Source of the DNA: Anodontia alba
Lineage: Eukaryota > Mollusca > Bivalvia > Lucinida > Lucinidae
Reading direction: 5' to 3'
Length of the DNA stretch: 64,000 nucleotides
Assembly (NCBI GenBank): GCA_964016985.1
Contig: OZ024828.1
Location: 32,255,129-32,319,128 of the forward strand
The position numbers and the translations under genes are program-made. This document shows positions 32,432-43,650 of the stretch, one piece after another (positions within the stretch are counted from its first letter, which is position 1; each line of letters begins with the position of its first letter). The notes beneath the pieces are model-generated. The model saw only the letters and a program-made list of their open reading frames with translations. It was not told the DNA's origin and searched no databases.

Positions 32432-33073
32432 CAGTTTTTTCGAAGTGTTTTGGTAAAGTGTTTTAAAGAATAAAAATAATATTTGTAAAGCAGACTGTGA
32501 ATTTTAAGCAATCACGTGACTGTTTTGTACAAGTATAGTGTCTTATAAGTTTGTTTGGGCAGGAAACGCTACTCAGGAAACGTACACACCCAGCCTTCCT
32601 AAGGCATTAATGAGAAACATGTAAGCAAAAATGCAAATACTACAAACATTACAAAACAAATGTAACGAACAAATGCTACTGGACAGAATAATAGAATCTG
32701 GACAAAACAACAGAATCTGTATTAGGGGGAACATAAGGTGTCATATTGTTCCGAAATTGACTTAACTTTATGTGTTGATCTATTTATGTGTTCGAAACCC
32801 CTGAGGCGGACCAAATTAGAATGGTAAGAAATTGTGGTGTCCGTATACTTATACTTAGGATACATTCGGTAATAATAACAATTTAAACAGGAACTGTATC
32901 AACATAAGGGTGATCTTCTTCGGACTGCAGACAGTGGTATGTCTCTTCCTTGATCTGCTTTTGACAGTGATTTGCAAACAGACTTTGTTTGCAGCGTATT
33001 TGTGTTAAAACCTTTATACCTTACAGCAGAATATTATCGTCATACGTATATTAACTCAATAAGTACTAGTCCG
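32432..33073. other. No gene recognised
   Basis: No exon or repeat boundary seen between family D copy 1 and the 2.8-kb element. Confidence 0.35.
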
Positions 33074-33837
33074 TACCTCAAATTTATGAAAACTACGAAC
33101 ACTTCTCTTCTTAAATGAGTGGATTCTTTCGTATTTTTGCGTAATTTTGTCCGGAGATTGCGTATATTCTTGTAGTTTGTTACAAAGGTTTGCGGAAATC
33201 TGCGTATTTACGAACAAATTTCCGTACGTACGTAGAAATATATTCGTAGCTGTCTACAAACGAACGGGGCAATCTCCGCATTTTGAACGGATTACTTCGT
33301 AAAACTGTGGACTTAACATTTTTCAGTGCGGAATTGTTCGTAGAATATAGACTTAAACTTATTTCAGTTCGTATATGTATGGAGATTACTGGACTTAGAA
33401 TTTTTTTAGATCAAATGAGAACATAGAATATGACTTAACCAATTTTTGGTTCGTAGTCTTTCGTAGCATTCGGAGTGTGCTTAGAGACCTTTGTAATTTA
33501 ATATGCATAACAGATTCACAGAAGACTTTGTTGCCATGGATACAAAATGGTATCAATTAAGATATCATAAAAGTAGTTGCTTTATTGCTTTGAAACCAAA
33601 AAGTTCAGTCATTTATAGAGCTACTCTGAGGCAACATAACTATAAAGCTAGTTCATTAGTGAATTTAAATTATGGATTAGAAATACATATACTTGGTTTT
33701 TGTGTTTTACATGTAAAATGGAATAGTCTAAATGACCTTAATAGTCCATGGAAATGTGATTGCTGACTTCAATCACATTGATTGGCTATAGCCTGGATAT
33801 TATGCGGCAGACTGCATGCCTAGTTGTCAACCCAATC

Positions 33838-34515
33838 ATTTTTGATGGCTATGCTTCACTCTTTAATTGTACGACGGCGGTTTGGGCCTCAGACTCAATG
33901 ACGGCCTCTTCGTAAAACTTTAACCAGTGGGATGGGGCTTGACGATATGTCTTTGGCTTGGCCCGCCGTGGTTCAACTATTGGTTTTCATTTACTCTGGC
34001 ATACAGTAGAATTAGGCCATGAGTACTCGTCTTTGTTTATTATAGTGATTAATTTGATTTTTATGTTTTCTCTTTGATGCATTGACTGAGTTGGGAGCCT
34101 TTCTGCGAACCGAATTTTTATGTATTTCTGTATTAAGAGTAGCATCGGGACCCAGGGTGAAGTAGGTAGCTGTAAAAGTGCTTTAAACACCCCCTCCCCC
34201 CCCCCTTCCCCCCCCCCCCCCCCGGTGGTTTGCTCTACCGACCGTTCTAATGCGGTGGTCCCGGTGTTAGTCTTACTCTTTGTTGCTTTGTGGTTTATTC
34301 TACAAGGCAATTTGTTGTATGTCTTTCCGTGTGTCATTTTGTTCTTGTGTTTTTCAGTCCTTTTAGTATTGCGATTACCTCGCTTGGGGAAGAGAAAACT
34401 AATCTTAGTGCTTTTCGTACGTTTGTTCGGTTTGTGCTTGTTTAGATTTGTCGGTTTCCTCTTCCTCTTGAGGTCTGTGATTGTGGCTCTCCCTGGACTT
34501 TCATCTTATCTTTTT
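33838..34515 (+). repeat. Family D copy 2 (near full length), nested in the 2.8-kb element
   Basis: Collinear with 58810-58150 from TGATGGCTATGCTTCACTC to the 3' end CTTATC plus T-run. The CCCCG stretch before GGTGGTTTGCTC has expanded to a C-rich block (34191-34223). A 139-residue frame across it is hydrophobic, but related frames are broken in other copies. Confidence 0.8.
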
Positions 34516-34898
34516 CAGAAGGTTGGTGGTCTCTTTTGATTACATGTATTTCAATAGAATATAAGCAAATAAAAAAGTTGAATTCTAAGTCTTGCATTTT
34601 TTATTTTTTCATTAACAATACATTGAATATAATGCTTTTCTTCAAAAGAAGTGGTGTAAAATTGCTGTAACATCTTTTTTCCATCACTGTTAACAGATAT
34701 ACAAAACACACATGTACAAATGTACATGACTTTTTAAGTAGATTCCAATGACTAATAACCTATTTGTAAATACAAAATGCTTTAATACATATAAAGTTAT
34801 GTTATACTTCATTTTGTGGTTGAAAAAGCAGTTTTCATAATAATTTTGTTACTGCCCTACCTTAAAATCCTGGAGGTGCTTGCTATGTTCATTTGGAG

Positions 34899-35205
34899 GC
34901 CAGCCTAGGTGGCTCCGTTGGATGAATGTCTAACTTGTGATTAGGTTACAGGTTTGACCCCCATCGGGTCAGCAACATTATTTCAGAGGGATATGATCAT
35001 AAAGTACTTTGTATGATCATTCTCTCCCTTCCGTTGTCATGTAAGAAGGGCATGCTTCAGTTTCTGGCGAAAGAATGTGCACACTCACTGGTTAACCACT
35101 TAAAGGACTAAGTTGCCCAGTAAAAGTGTGGTTGGATAAACTGACCAGGCTCTACATGACCCCATTAGGTTGACCGGGCTGTAAAACCTAAATACAAAAA
35201 AAAAT
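34899..35205 (+). repeat. tRNA-derived SINE with target-site duplication
   Basis: GTGGCTCCGTTGGATGAATG is an A-box-like head and GGTTACAGGTTTGACCCCC (34944-34962) a B box. The body has AAGAAGGGCATGCTTCAGTT and ends GGGCTGTAAAACCTAAATAC plus A-run. Flanks GTTCATTTGGAG (34887-34898) and GTTTATTTGGAG (35206-35217) are a 12-bp target duplication with one mismatch, the signature of LINE-mediated insertion. Confidence 0.88.
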
Positions 35206-35224
35206 GTTTATTTGGAGACAAATA

Positions 35225-35690
35225 GGTAGTCATGCGGAGCTGATTACAAACAAGGGGAGTATTGGGACATTTTCTACAAACCTTTACGCAAGATACTGAT
35301 GGTAAGTGTGCGTAAGCATGCGGAGCTAGTTATGAAAAACTGCGAAGTCATGCGGAGATGATAACAAACCAGCAGAGTATTGGGACATTTTCTACGAAAC
35401 TTTACGCAACATGCAAATGGTAAGCGTGCGTAAGCATGCGGAGCTAGTTACGAACAACTACGCAGTCATGTGGAGATGAGTACAAACCAGCAGAGTATTG
35501 GGACATTTTCTACGAAACTTTACGCAAAATACGAATGGTAAGCGTGCGTAAGCATGGGGAGCTACTTATGAACAATTACGCAGTCATGCGGAGCTGATTA
35601 CAAACCAGCGGAGTATTGAGACATTTTCTACGAACCTTTACGCAAGATACGAATGGTAAGTATGCGTAAGCATGCGGAAATTACATCCCA
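35225..35690. repeat. Four ~118-bp tandem units (right subterminal arm)
   Basis: ATTGGGACATTTTCTAC occurs at 35261, 35379 and 35495, with ATTGAGACATTTTCTAC at 35615. Each is followed by CTTTACGCAAXATXCXXATGG and GCGTAAGCATGCGGAGCTA. The spacing is 116-120 bp. This array is confined to the right arm of the 2.8-kb element. Confidence 0.9.
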
Positions 35691-35910
35691 CTACTCCGCT
35701 TGTTCGAAAGTGCGTAGCTCATTCCAAATGTGGTGGTTAATCGTAGAGATTTACGCATTCTCCACTCTGTTTTCCATTTTTCAGTAAAAAATTTCTTCGT
35801 AATAAATGTCCCAATACTCCGCACAATATTTTCTTCGGAGTTATTCGTAGTTGCACGGAATCCTTCGGAAATTTGAGGTATGGGAATCTTAACTGCAGCA
35901 CGCGACAGTT

Positions 35911-35912
<2 letters not shown>

Positions 35913-35946
<34 letters not shown>
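35913..35946. repeat. T-run (~34 bases)
   Basis: Homopolymer just outside the right end of the 2.8-kb element. Confidence 0.9.
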
Positions 35947-35947
<1 letters not shown>

Positions 35948-36057
35948 TATTTGTCAGAAAAAATAAGGCTCTAAATTCTATGCGAGTCCTCTGTATTGCA
36001 GATATAGATTTTTGTGAAAGGGTCTGATCAAATCGGTTAGTCTTTATTAATAATTTT

Positions 36058-36193
36058 TGGTGTTACAATGAAAAATATAGTAAGCTCAGTGAATGTACCA
36101 AGGATGAACGTACTGATATTAATATTATTTTCGGTGTTCCAATGAAAATATAGTAAGCTCAGTAAATGTACCAAGGATGAACGTACTGATATT
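36058..36193. repeat. Tandem dimer, ~70-bp unit
   Basis: GTGTTXCAATGAAAA, ATATAGTAAGCTCAGTXAAT and GTACCAAGGATGAACGTACT occur twice, head to tail, with only a few differences. No coding frame. A recent small duplication. Confidence 0.9.
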
Positions 36194-36937
36194 TCAGATT
36201 TGATCTACTACCGTATTGTCATAGTTGAGAACACTCAGACACAATATTTTAATGTACGCAATTGTTCTCAACAATGGCAATACGATTATGCATCAAGTGC
36301 CTTGTTACATTCTCAGTTTTTTTTTGTTTTTTTTTTTCTTGTTAAGAAAAACAAAATGGAGAAGGACAATAATTTACCGATTCAAACGGGCCATTTTCGC
36401 TTCAATCTATATTTTTTGTTCATTGCGTTGTATGACGCAGGTACACCCCTTCCCTCTCTTGAAAATTTCGACGAGGTTCCGGATAGATTTGCTCTTAACA
36501 GAAGCTCGTAAGAAAGAAAGACATCGAAATACATATTAAAACCGAAATGCTAAAATGCGATTGAACTGCTGTTCGAAAGACTTTAATCAATTTTATTTAT
36601 GATCGTGTATTTGAATAATGTGAGTATGGGTATAGCAGCAAAAACTAATATATTAAATAATTTACTTCCCTTGTTTAATTAAAATATATTTTAGAGAGTG
36701 ACCGTTACGAAAAGTGACGATATAAAATGTTTTGATAATTCTAAAACCTGCTTTTTGAGGCAATTGTTGTGGGAGTGGCATACGTGTCTAAAATATTGCA
36801 TACTACATTCTTCAAGGAGGGACCCTTTGGAACCCAAGCTTCATTTAATAAAAAAAAACATAATAGACGCGGTTTTATAAGAAAAAATATAGAAATTATC
36901 AAGAAAAAAGAACAATTACGGAACATTTTGTTTGTGT
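36194..36937. other. No gene recognised
   Basis: Two ~100-residue overlapping frames at 36200-36539 have unremarkable composition and no recognisable domain. I treat them as chance. Confidence 0.4.
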
Positions 36938-37090
36938 TGAGGTTTTACGGCCCAGTCAACCCAATGGGGTCATGTCGAGCGCGGTCAGTTTACTTAACCA
37001 CACGTTTACTGGGCAGGCTGATTCCTCTAAGCGGTTAACCAGTATCGTGCACATTCTCTCGACAGAAACTGACAACTGCCCTTCTTGAAA
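36938..37090 (-). repeat. SINE 3' half, minus strand
   Basis: Reverse complement of the tail half of the SINE at 34899-35205: TGAGGTTTTACGGCCCAGTC, CCCAATGGGGTCATGT, AGTTTACTTAACC..., CAGAAACTGACAACTGCCC. The tRNA head is missing, so it is 5'-truncated. Confidence 0.8.
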
Positions 37091-38474
37091 ATCACTGAAC
37101 AAAGCCTACCAATGACACAAAAAATAGGGCAGCTACAACGTAACAGTCTCACGCCTTCAATAAAAAAAAAACAAAAAAAAAAAACACACAGTCAGTCAAC
37201 TCCCGCGCCCCCAACAAAGTGATCACGCTGCTATGAGTCCATAACCAGTATTGTGATCGAGCTGAAGAGTATGGAGAAAAAGATTAGAATCAGTCGCACA
37301 CAATGGCTTATCTGACGTTGCAGAAGAATCCAACCTCAACAAAAACAACGATACGTTTTAGGCGCGCTCTTAGATTGATCAAGTTATCTCTAGTTATCTT
37401 TAAACGAAACATTTTCACAAACAAAGAAAACTTGTCGAAAGCACCGGCTATCTAATTAGCAAACGGTTTAAGTTTTTAAAGAAAATACTATTTTTTATGT
37501 TCGTGTATAAACACTATTAATGTTGACACTAACGGTAACTCTCAAATTATCAAATAAGCAATGCTGACACTTACACGTGAATATATTGTCTCGGAAAAGA
37601 CGGAAGTCTCACAGTTTTTCACTTATATCGTAGATGGGAGAGTGTTTACCAAGAAAACCTAGCTGCTACAGCACTAGCACAAAAACAAACAAACAAACAA
37701 ACAATAAATAAATAAATAAATAAATAAATAAATGAATAATAAATGAATCGACACCAAAAATAAATTACGTTTGCGAACCACGAGATCATGTTCTATCTTT
37801 GTTTTTCTTCCACGAGAGCATTTTTGACGTTTTAGAAGTTCGGCTGCATTAATAATGAATAGTATAGAAAATATCTAGACAGAACATGGCCTACCAATGA
37901 CACCAAGGGGATGGGCAAACAAACCATGACCGGAAGTACTGATGCTAAAAACCAAAGCAGAAGCTAGTATACAACATTATATATTGTGCCAACACTTTTT
38001 TCATATTTGTCTGACTTTATTCATACATGTACAAGTAGTTCTGTACTGAAGCCACTGACAAAGCCTAAATGGTCAAAATAGGCGTGCATGCTGCAGGTTT
38101 ACCAATTTTAACCTGCTAACGTATTTTATTTTTATTTATTTATTTTATTATTTTTTTTATTTTTATATATATATATTTTTTTTTATTTTATTTTTTTTTA
38201 TTTATTTATTTATTTATTTTTTTTTTGGAACTACAGGAGCCTATTTGGTTGGTATATGTACGATTTTATAGTGTTCTTATTTTTGAAATGATTGTAAGAC
38301 ATCATATTTAAATAATGGCTATTAATTTATACTTATATATAACTTAGAAAGACAAAGATGTCCCAAATTTATTTCCCTATTATAAATGCCCTAGAAAGAT
38401 GTTTTTTCTTTCTCCGTTCAAATAACTTGAACACAAAATCCTTACGGAAATAAAGTAGTAATAAATGAAGTTCG
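37091..38474. other. No gene; AT low-complexity tracts 37690-37745 and 38115-38226
   Basis: (AAAC)n/(AAAT)n at 37683-37734 and a TTTA/T-run tract at 38115-38226. No exon. Confidence 0.55.
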
Positions 38475-38718
38475 GGGCCCAGTTGTTCAAAGCTAACGAC
38501 GTCGTTAGTTAACGATTCGTTAAAATTTACATTGAGTGATACGCAAATATGCTGAAATTTTTTGCTGAAAAAATGTGAGTAGCTTTTGCACTGCAAAAGC
38601 TACTCACATTTTTTCAGCAAAAAATATGAGAATATTGTATATTGAATCCGCTAAAACAGTTAACGAAATGACCCTTAACGAGCTCGTTAAGCTAACGACG
38701 CTTTGAACAACTGGGCCC
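38475..38718. mobile_element. Family C inverted-repeat element, copy 3
   Basis: GGGCCCAGTTGTTCAAAGC to its exact inverted partner. Interior TAACGACGTCGTTAGTTAAC and hairpin GTGAGTAGCTTTTGCACTGC with complement. By eye about 95% identical to copy 1. Its right end lies 12 bp from the start of family D copy 3. Confidence 0.88.
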
Positions 38719-38730
38719 GGATGTATTAAC

Positions 38731-39083
38731 CCAGGATGAAGTTAGCTAGCTGTAAAAGTGCTTTAAACCCCGCGGTGGTTTACTCTATCGACCGTTCTAA
38801 GGCGGTGGTCCCGGTGTTAGTATTACTCTTTGTTGCTTTGTGGTTTATTCTACGAGGCGATTTGTTGTATGTCTTTCCATGTGTCATTTTGTTCTTGTGT
38901 TTTTCAGTCCTTTTAGTATTGCGATTACCTCGCTTGGGGAAGAGAGAGCTAATCTTAGTGCTTTTCGTACGTTTGTTCGGTTTGTGCTTGTTTAGATTTG
39001 TCGGTTTCCTCTTCCTCTTGGAGTCTGGGAAGGGCTGCGGTTTGTGATTGTGGCACTCCCTGGGCTTTTCTCTTACCTTTTTT
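38731..39083 (+). repeat. Family D copy 3 (5'-truncated)
   Basis: Starts at GGATGAAGTTAGCTAGCTG and ends CTTTTCTCTTACC plus T-run. Truncation point differs from copies 1, 2 and 4. The 103-residue frame repeats that of copy 2. Confidence 0.85.
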
Positions 39084-39109
39084 GTACATGCAAATGCATG
39101 ATCCTCAAA

Positions 39110-39319
39110 TTGTGAAAACGTACCTTCTGACAAGTGCTTTAACGAATACTCGAATCAGTTGCGCATTTACGCAGTCTTATCAACGTCTTCGTTGTCCACA
39201 AACATCCTTGATTGTATGATACAAGCCGAGCAAAGTTTCTGATCTGATGCGCGAATGCGCAGAATGATCTGTATCTTCGCTGGGCATACATGTCATAAGG
39301 TACTTTTCTGATAATGCGG
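39110..39319. repeat. Family F palindromic element, copy 5
   Basis: AAACGTACCTTCTGACAAGTG, GTTGCGCATTTACGCAGTC, TTCGTTGTCCACA and GATGCGCGAATGCGCAGAAT, ending GGTACTTTTCTGATAATGCGG. Diverged; the outer ends pair weakly. Confidence 0.6.
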
Positions 39320-39582
39320 CTGATATGTTTATGCTTATGCTCGAAACATTATAACATGCCTTCGTAGACGAAAACGCAAATCATTATCACAACGTGTTTA
39401 ATGATGTGCCAGAAAATAAAATACTTAAAGCAGCTCAGTAATTTCATTAGGAAATGGCAATGATTTGTCACCTGTTATTCCGTCTCAGTTATAAGTGTTC
39501 ACAAATTTATATGAATTTTATGATAATTACCATGAAATAGTTTGTCTTTAATTTACGGGCTTCTCCATTTACGTCAGCAATA

Positions 39583-39682
39583 TTGCCTCCAAAATGCAAC
39601 GATGGACATAAAGTCCAGCAATATTGCCTCAAAATGCAACAATAGACATAAAGTTCATCGTTGCATTTAGGAGGCAATATTG
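39583..39682. repeat. Small direct-plus-inverted repeat cluster
   Basis: CAGCAATATTGCCTCCAAAA TGCAACGATGGACATAAAGT appears at 39583, again with small changes at about 39621, and then inverted as GTTCATCGTTGCATTTAGGA, GGCAATATTG. Two direct units plus one inverted unit form an imperfect hairpin. Confidence 0.8.
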
Positions 39683-40184
39683 TCACGAATATGGGCTACG
39701 CTACTGTTAAGTAGTTTATTTTGTGCAGCAAATAACGGTATTACGTCAGCAATGATAACGAAGCTGACAACTGTACTGTAGTCTAGTGAGATACTATTGA
39801 AAGTATCTTAAAATAACCACAATCACGTGACATAAACAAAATATGACAGGAAGAATAATTAAACCACGGCAGACGGCACACAAGTAAAATAACCAGACCC
39901 TCTTCCCCAACAAGTCAACCACGATGCCAGAAAGGATCCACTAAACACAACAATAAGACAACGAACAGCATCGAACATGAAAGACAAGCAGCAAAAAACC
40001 CGGGGTCCTTCATAAATTTTCTGTGATCATCTTTGGCATATTTTCCTATATACATGTATTAGTCGAAATCGTTTGCACATATTCTATAGATTTTGATATT
40101 TTTGTATTGAAAGCGAAATTTCAGTTAAACGTGTCTGTAATTATTTCAAGATCATTACACAAATCAAACTAGTATTTAGGATTT
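39683..40184. other. No gene recognised
   Basis: No exon or element seen. Confidence 0.35.
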
Positions 40185-40458
40185 ATCACGAAAACATGCC
40201 TATATAATACTGACCCCTTAAACCCCACTTTTATACAGTAAAACTGGGGTTTACAGGGGTAAACATTTTCTTATTTCTACTCGAAAACGTAGATTGTGAG
40301 TACTCGTTAGAACCGCCTCGGCGAGGCGGTTCTAAAGAGTACGTACAATGTATGTTTTAAGCAGAAATATGAAAAATATCAGAATTTTTATTTAAACACT
40401 TTCTGTTTTTGGTGGTGAAATTTTCTATATATTTAAATAGGCGCCTGTTTTCGTAATG
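40185..40458. mobile_element. Family A hairpin element, copy 8
   Basis: ATCACGAAAACATGCCTATA to GCGCCTGTTTTCGTAATG, reversed orientation. Central stem ACTCGTTAGAACCGCCTCGG / CGAGGCGGTTCTAAAGAGTAC nearly perfect. Confidence 0.88.
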
Positions 40459-40514
40459 TAATCAGCTACATTCCAAAATACTACATCTTTATCATTCTGC
40501 TGAGGAGTGTCCTT

Positions 40515-41000
40515 TATTTCCTTTGGGATCATTGGGCCCATTATGGTTTCTCTGAAAATGGAGTTCTGCTAGTGTATATGCTAGAGGGCGTAAGCATTGT
40601 AGCAAACGTCATTACTGCTCATGAAACACCTCAATAAAACCGAGACTCCTATTTTCTAATTTGTAATGTGTTCTTTGTTTCCAAAGGCAATCATTTTGAC
40701 GTTTATTGTATGAATTGTATTGCAAGCAGTTCCGACTGGCACATCTCAGCTCCATCTTGTCTCTGGTACGTTTTGAGACTACACATCAGATACAACGTAC
40801 AAACGTCTGGCGTCTGTAGCAGTATGTTGCTATATCAAAACGCTTTAATGTTCGCTTGTGGTCTTTTTTTTATCACTGCGCCCATTCCGGGATTTTCAAG
40901 CATTTATGATAGATTACTGATGAGGACTTATTTGCTCAAACTAGTAAGTCTGACCCAGAAAACTAGATACTGTAGCTGTTTTACCTTTTGTGAGTGTGTT
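40515..41000 (+). repeat. Family E copy, two-unit form
   Basis: TTTGGGATCATTGGGCCCAT, TATGGTTTCTCTGAAAATGG, CATTACTGCTCATGAAACAC, CTCAATAAAACCGAGACTCC and TTTGTTTCCAAAGGCAATC give the clearest family E order. A second diverged unit follows with CCCATTCCGGGATTTTCAAG and GACCCAGAAAACTAG. The 111-residue frame here is a shadow of the repeat. Confidence 0.6.
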
Positions 41001-41353
41001 TAGTGCTTTTAAATGTCAATCCTTTTAAAATCTATATTTTATTTATTGCATGTGAGCGATCATTTTTTCACATTCTTAAATATTGCAAGTGGTTCAAGAA
41101 TATAAATCTTAAGAAAATAAATCAAACACAATTTATTGGAAACTTTATATTTCTTATTTAGAAGAAAAACATGTTAAGCTAAAATCGAAATGATATGCGG
41201 CCACTACAATTCTATACAAGCTTAAACAATTAGCCATTAGCTCTAAAGTAGAACTTAACCTGCCAAGAAGATAACTTAGTCAAAATGTTTAAAAAACTAA
41301 TGATCGCAAATTGACAGTTAGAGAAGTTGACAGCAGTGCTTTAATGACTTTGA

Positions 41354-41400
<47 letters not shown>

Positions 41401-41617
41401 TCCTTTGCTGGATGGTTCCGGGTCCCACTTGACTACAGCCTTTGGTATATAGATTTCTCAAGTAATTCGTTTTGCCAGAGCCTTTAGTCAATTAGTGACA
41501 TTGGTAACCGAAATAAACTTCCAACTGACAAATTCTAAAACAGGGGTATCAGTATCATAAAATGTGTATAACATGGTCTAGGTTTTATCGCCGTCATCCT
41601 GAAAAAATAAATAAATA

Positions 41618-41658
<41 letters not shown>

Positions 41659-41734
41659 ATTATACTACTACTAAAACTAATAATAATTATAATGATAATA
41701 ATAATAAAACATTATAAGACTGGCTTGAAAACAC
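41001..41734. other. No gene; T-run 41358-41397, (AAT)n 41601-41656
   Basis: A ~40-base T-run and an AAT/ATA trinucleotide tract. No exon. Confidence 0.6.
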
Positions 41735-41915
41735 TTCTGCAGGAACGTCTATCGGAATCTGAATTGTGCCTCCTTTCTGAATAGGGATCCGCTCTGGAAG
41801 GAACGAATTATTTCCTTTAAAGAAAAACCCCATTTCAGAAGGAGCTTCATGGGCACAAAAGCAAACAGGAAGTTACAAAAGTTGTCTCTCTTGTAATAAA
41901 TACCAGTTAATGTAC
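41735..41915. repeat. Family H dispersed repeat copy
   Basis: GAACGAATTATTTCCTTTAA, CATTTCAGAAGGAGCTTCATG, AAGCAAACAGGAAGTTACAA and TTGTCTCTCTTGTAA. It has the fullest set of family H words in the window. Confidence 0.5.
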
Positions 41916-42954
41916 CATGCTTACCCAGCCACCTTAATAAATTTGTGGTCAGTTGATGGAAAAACTATGTTTATTAGTGTTTGATAGATTTTAAATTAAC
42001 CCAGATAATAAATTAACCAAGTATACGCATCCGGATAGTAAGTGGTCGAGATATACAGGCTATCATGCCGCCGAACAACATTGATTTCGGTGTGTTGCTC
42101 TGATGTCTGTGGCTTTCTTTTTTTCGGAGACAGAAACATGTTTACTATCTTATAGCAGCTTTGTTTGTTCTCTGATGTCTGTACAAATAAGTCAGTAACC
42201 ACTAAAGACAATTACTCAGCTTGTCAACGTCAATTATTCTATAGTTTTCCGTTACACAATATTACTTGCTCATATTACCGCCTAGAGACCCAGCGTTACA
42301 TCAGAAGCGAACGATGGCGGTATGTGTTGTCAAGGGTTTTTCTTCTTGTATGTGTAGGCACAATAGTTTTATGATGAAATTTATACAACATAAAACAACA
42401 CCAAAGAAACAAACAAACAAATAAATAAACAAACAAAAGCAAGCAAACAAACCAATAAAAACAATAAGCTTATCTTCCGATCCAAGAAGTATGATGATGG
42501 TAACAGCAACAGCATACTATATGTTTATGTCCTCCCCATCATTGTTTTCTTTTTTTTTTTTTTTGCACTGGCTTTAAATTCCGAGTGAACCTTCCTCTTT
42601 TATATATTGCAGTTTTGTGATTTACTGTGATATTCTGCTGTGGTTGTTTATGCTGACCGGTCAGAATATGCTCCTTTGTTGCAGTTCTTCCTAGTGTGCA
42701 TGCCGATCGCAACTGTGCTGCTGTGTCTTATTAATTCCTTATCCGAGCTTCTTTCCGTGCCTTGGATGGCTGTTTACTTTCCTGTATAACTGCATGCAGG
42801 TTTCATATTATGTTTACATGATATGGAGATCCCTGCGTAATGCAATTAATGAATTCTCTGTGCAGACTTTACTTTCGTAATTGTCGTAATTTCTTGCCGT
42901 AATTAGCCAATATTTTGAATAAAAAATATGAAAGGCTTATGTGTTGGAATTATA
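41916..42954. other. No gene recognised
   Basis: T-run at 42551-42564 and CAAA-rich stretch 42405-42460. No exon. Confidence 0.4.
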
Positions 42955-43520
42955 GAACAAAACAAGCGACAGAAAGTGGCAGCGGCTGTTTAACTGAGTT
43001 TATCATGAGGGATAATGAAAAAGTGCAATATCCCTCAACTCCGCTGTCAACGCCTTGCGTAAAATATAATCTGAGAAAAAACTTATGCGTTTAATAGCCC
43101 AAAGGGCAGGAAAATTTTATTATCTCACAACAATATCAGATTTATATCAAAGAACAACGCTGGTGACGTTTTGTGGCCTCCACAAAAGCTTTAAATGACA
43201 GCTGTTGTGATCGCGAAATAATTGGAAAGTGGAAATATTTGGAAATACAGAACAAAACAAACGATACACAATATCGACTTGACAACGTTTGTTCAGGAAG
43301 GATAATATAAAAATGGATGATATGTCACACCCTAAAGCAGTGCCTTAAATGAAGTTCTACTTTCTCATAAAATGTCTGGTCTCCATAGTCAGTTGAATAT
43401 TTTATAATATCAGCTCTATAGCGAAGTACGGACAGGCGTTTTACGGCTCATACATAAGCATCTAACAACAACTGCTGCAATTACAAACAAATCTGAAAGT
43501 CATAGCGCCAGATAAAGCGC
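42955..43520 (-). repeat. Family E-like repeat, two diverged ~300-bp units
   Basis: GAACAAAACAAGCGACAGAAAG (42956) and GAACAAAACAAACGATACAC (43250) start two collinear units. Each has AGGGATAATG/AGGATAATAT, then TCTCA and CAGCTGTTGTGAT / CAACTGCTGCAATTAC. Word order resembles minus-strand family E at 53640-54070. Confidence 0.45.
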
Positions 43521-43571
43521 TTTTCTTTTCCGAAAATTATTGATATGTTTTCTAACAATTCCTCCAAAATA

Positions 43572-43650
43572 TATATTTTCGCCGAGGCGCTTCTAATGAG
43601 AACCCACAACGTATGGTCAATGGAGAAATAAGAAAACTAATTTCCGGATA
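43572..43650. mobile_element. Family A remnant (half of central hairpin), copy 10
   Basis: TTCGCCGAGGCGCTTCTAAT, GAGAACCCACAACGTATGG and GAGAAATAAGAAAAC keep the right half of the hairpin and the AATAAGAAAA block. The left half and both ends are gone. Confidence 0.6.

Larger units (their letters stand above)
33074..35880. mobile_element. 2.8-kb element with 12-bp inverted ends and repetitive subterminal arms
   Basis: The left end TACCTCAAATTT and right end AAATTTGAGGTA are exact inverted repeats; the terminal TA could be a TA target duplication. Both arms are rich in related words (TGCGGAGAT, TTCGTAG, CGTACGTA, GCGTAAG) in opposite orientation, followed inward by unrelated sequence. It carries a family D copy and a SINE as later insertions. 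The 87-residue frame at 33503-33766 is not recognised and is not transposase-like. Confidence 0.6.

Noticed and set aside
34120..34539. 139-residue hydrophobic frame, also seen in part at 31994-32260, 32194-32400 and 38736-39047
   Set aside because: It is the reading of family D repeats. The frame is broken by indels in copies 1, 4 and 7, so it looks like shared descent of a repeat, not a conserved membrane protein.
35225..35690. CRISPR-like array because of four regular units
   Set aside because: Units are ~118 bp and similar along their whole length, with no repeat/spacer contrast, in a eukaryotic context.
36200..36539. Two overlapping ~100-residue frames
   Set aside because: Composition follows the local bases (T-runs giving Phe), and no start, splice or domain signal supports them.
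40668..41003. 111-residue frame with many cysteines
   Set aside because: It lies wholly in a family E repeat; related copies do not keep the frame.
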